Shown in pieces: positions 6,150-6,293 of a stretch of 6,293 nucleotides of DNA (positions are counted from its first letter, which is position 1; the number at the start of each line of letters is the position of its first letter). The stretch is from Taibaiella helvus_B. Lineage in GTDB: Bacteria > Bacteroidota > Bacteroidia > Chitinophagales > Chitinophagaceae. The stretch is from assembly GCA_040392805.1 (NCBI GenBank), contig JBEBVI010000257.1, forward strand, positions 1 to 6,293, written 5' to 3'. Below the pieces are notes generated by a model. The model made no database searches and was not told where the DNA came from. It worked only from the letters and a program-made list of their open reading frames with translations. The translations under genes were made by a program, and so were the position numbers.

Positions 6150-6183
6150 AGAGTTCCGTTCGTTTCGAGGACCTCAACGACCG
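6150..6183 (+). repeat. Repeat copy 2, diverged
   Basis: Positions 6162-6183 match the 22-base unit in 18 of 22 positions, with changes at unit positions 9, 18, 21 and 22. The 12 bases before it (AGAGTTCCGTTC) match the flank of copy 1 in 9 of 12, so the repeated unit is at least 34 bases long. Only a weak inverted arm follows (TCAAC 6174-6178 with GTTGA 6192-6196), which suggests a decayed form of the dyad seen in copy 1. Confidence 0.7.
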
Positions 6184-6226
6184 GAGTTGCGGTTGAAGAT
6201 GACAATGATGTAGAACGCGCTTTGAA

Positions 6227-6293
6227 AAAGCTCCCATTGTTTCGAGAACCTCAACAACACGTTTCGAGAACCTCAACAACACGTTTCGAGAAC
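6227..6293 (+). repeat. 22-base tandem repeat array, cut by window edge
   Basis: Two full, identical 22-base units (6239-6260 and 6261-6282) are followed by the first 11 bases of a third (6283-6293), where the window ends. Each unit begins GTTTCGAGAACC and ends CAACAACAC. The units are directly abutting, with no spacers, so this is not a CRISPR array. The flank before the first unit (6227-6238) resembles the flanks of copies 1 and 2. The unit length is not a multiple of three. The plus strand is free of stops in all frames within the array, while every minus-strand frame meets a TGA. The true number of copies is unknown. Confidence 0.9.

Noticed and set aside
6239..6293. CRISPR array
   Set aside because: Units abut directly with no variable spacers and no cas gene is present.

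Overview
The window looks like a chromosomal segment from a member of the Bacteroidota, most likely a Chitinophaga-like soil lineage. The reasons are a type IX secretion (Por) sorting domain, TAnnTTTG-type -7 promoter elements (227-234, 2892-2899), no Shine-Dalgarno sequences, and a bacilliredoxin-family gene. Genus-level placement is inference.

Layout: 1-115 may hold the tail of a gene entering from the left edge, but the frame is uncertain. At 262-675 (+) is a complete BrxA/BrxB-family bacilliredoxin with a CGC active site. It is separated by a strong symmetrical terminator (690-729) from a convergent gene at 753-2627 (-), a secreted beta-propeller/Ig-like protein with a T9SS C-terminal sorting domain. 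A 397-base divergent spacer follows, with one good promoter element, a structured leader and small palindromes. At 3025-3612 (+) is an uncharacterised coiled-coil lipoprotein whose last codons overlap by 8 bases the start of a 712-residue CPA2-type cation:proton antiporter with a cytoplasmic USP-like tail (3605-5743). These two form one translationally coupled unit.

The last 550 bases (5744-6293) hold no convincing gene and are the most unusual part. They contain a region with several compatible inverted repeats (about 5748-5905), a promoter-like sequence, and a family of related repeats. The repeats occur as a near-perfect dyad (5967-6008), as an isolated diverged copy (6150-6183), as an inverted 13-base core embedded in a REP-like block (6053-6099), and as a 22-base head-to-tail tandem array that runs off the right edge (6239-6293). 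All share the core TTCGAGAACCTCA or close variants.

No defence system, mobile-element gene, CRISPR array or metabolic cluster is visible. The identifiable genes are thiol redox repair, an exported surface or secreted protein, and an envelope ion-transport operon with an unknown lipoprotein partner. The best candidates for something undescribed are the repeat family and the lipoprotein-antiporter pair.
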